Shown in pieces: positions 63,911 to 64,000 of a stretch of DNA of 64,000 nucleotides. A program made the position numbers and the translations under genes. How positions within the stretch are numbered: position 1 is the first letter of the stretch; every line of letters starts with the position of its first letter. The stretch is taken from positions 186,001-250,000 of the forward strand of contig JAUIMM010001418.1 in assembly GCA_031769625.1 (NCBI GenBank), in the 5' to 3' direction. This DNA is from Taudactylus pleione (lineage: Eukaryota > Chordata > Amphibia > Anura > Myobatrachidae). Under the pieces are notes generated by a model that was given only the letters and a program-made list of their open reading frames with translations, did not search any database and was not told the origin of the DNA.

Positions 63911-64000
63911 GTCTCAGTGGTATTTATATAATCACAGTAGTGTATCTTTGTCAGTGCCTCAGTGGTATTTATATAATTACAGTAGTGTCTCTGTGTCAGT
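63911..64000 (+). repeat. Array continues to the window edge
   Basis: The last two units are ordinary 45-mers, and the window stops inside a unit. Nothing indicates the end of the array or a flanking unique sequence. Confidence 0.9.

Larger units (their letters stand above)
1..64000 (+). repeat. 45-bp satellite/minisatellite array filling the window
   Basis: Every part of the window is made of head-to-tail copies of one 45-bp unit, all in the same orientation, with no unique or transposon-like interruption seen. Units differ by a few substitutions, such as AATCAC versus AATTAC and GTCTCTGTG versus GTATCTTTG. Units of 37 and 38 bp are scattered through it. The consensus is T-rich on this strand (17 T, 10 A, 10 G, 8 C) and contains no CpG. 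Both edges fall inside the array, so its full length is unknown. Tandem DNA of this size with higher-order structure is typical of eukaryotic satellite DNA; the host and chromosomal location are not shown by the sequence. Confidence 0.97.

Noticed and set aside
1..64000. CRISPR array
   Set aside because: There are no variable spacers: the whole 45 bp is conserved from unit to unit, and unit number far exceeds known arrays. No cas genes are present.
1..64000. CENP-B box or other known centromere protein site
   Set aside because: I looked for the CENP-B core (TTCG and CGGG parts) in the consensus and common variants and did not find it; the unit has no CpG at all.
1..64000. Origin in a particular species such as a fish, amphibian or plant
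   Set aside because: Nothing but the repeat is present and I do not recognise its family, so any species name would be a guess.

Overview
The window is one uninterrupted tandem-repeat array. I see no gene, RNA gene, transposon or unique sequence in its 64 kb, and both window edges cut through the array. The unit is 45 bp (40% GC). From position 1 it has three parts: CAGTGCCTCAGTGG, then TATTTATATAATCACAG, then TAGTGTCTCTGTGT. About 1,430-1,450 units lie head-to-tail in one orientation. Besides the 45-mer there are 37-bp units (one 8-bp deletion) and a rarer 38-bp unit (37 bp plus an extra A giving TTTAATATAA). An array of this size with no coding content points to a eukaryotic satellite or large minisatellite in heterochromatic, subtelomeric or other repeat-rich DNA. 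I do not recognise the repeat family and cannot name a species.

Layout. On top of the 45-bp period are nested higher-order duplications. Their offsets are exact to the base and each is an integer sum of 45-, 37- and 38-bp units. From left to right these are: a 2,114-bp pair (1-4,083); a mosaic with a 1,618-bp offset (about 4,170-6,580); a 2,024-bp pair (about 6,000-9,770); a 2,323-bp pair (7,630-12,275); and a 4,392-bp pair (about 12,240-20,310). Positions 17,888-27,839 repeat 1-9,952 almost base for base at an offset of 17,887. Next come a nearly identical 2,644-bp pair (28,478-33,865) and a 2,233-bp pair (about 34,960-39,433). A 5.9-kb block at 37,687-43,557 recurs at 48,561-54,439. Within and beyond it are a 3.6-kb pair (about 39,970-46,940) and a 7.5-kb-offset pair (about 46,240-48,577 and 53,740-56,029). 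The last 9 kb carry shorter steps: 1,236, 660, 1,476 and 885 bp.

Two repeat compartments alternate. Compartment I holds the 38-bp marker unit and an AATGGTAATTATTTAATC variant: about 1-27.8, 35-38.7, 48.6-49.6 and 57.8-64 kb. Compartment II lacks these and has its own variants (GTAGTTATATAATC, TATAAAATTAC, TATACAATAACAG): about 28.9-33.8, 40.2-48.5 and 50.9-57.2 kb. Long-range duplications carry both types.

The many long open frames, up to 700 codons, are a by-product of a 45-bp (15-codon) period with no stop in three of six frames. I therefore call no CDS. The interest of the window is its record of unequal exchange: nested, datable duplications, a junction that can be placed to the base, and a simple slippage explanation for the 37-bp unit. 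The near-identical long copies could also be assembly errors and should be checked against long reads.
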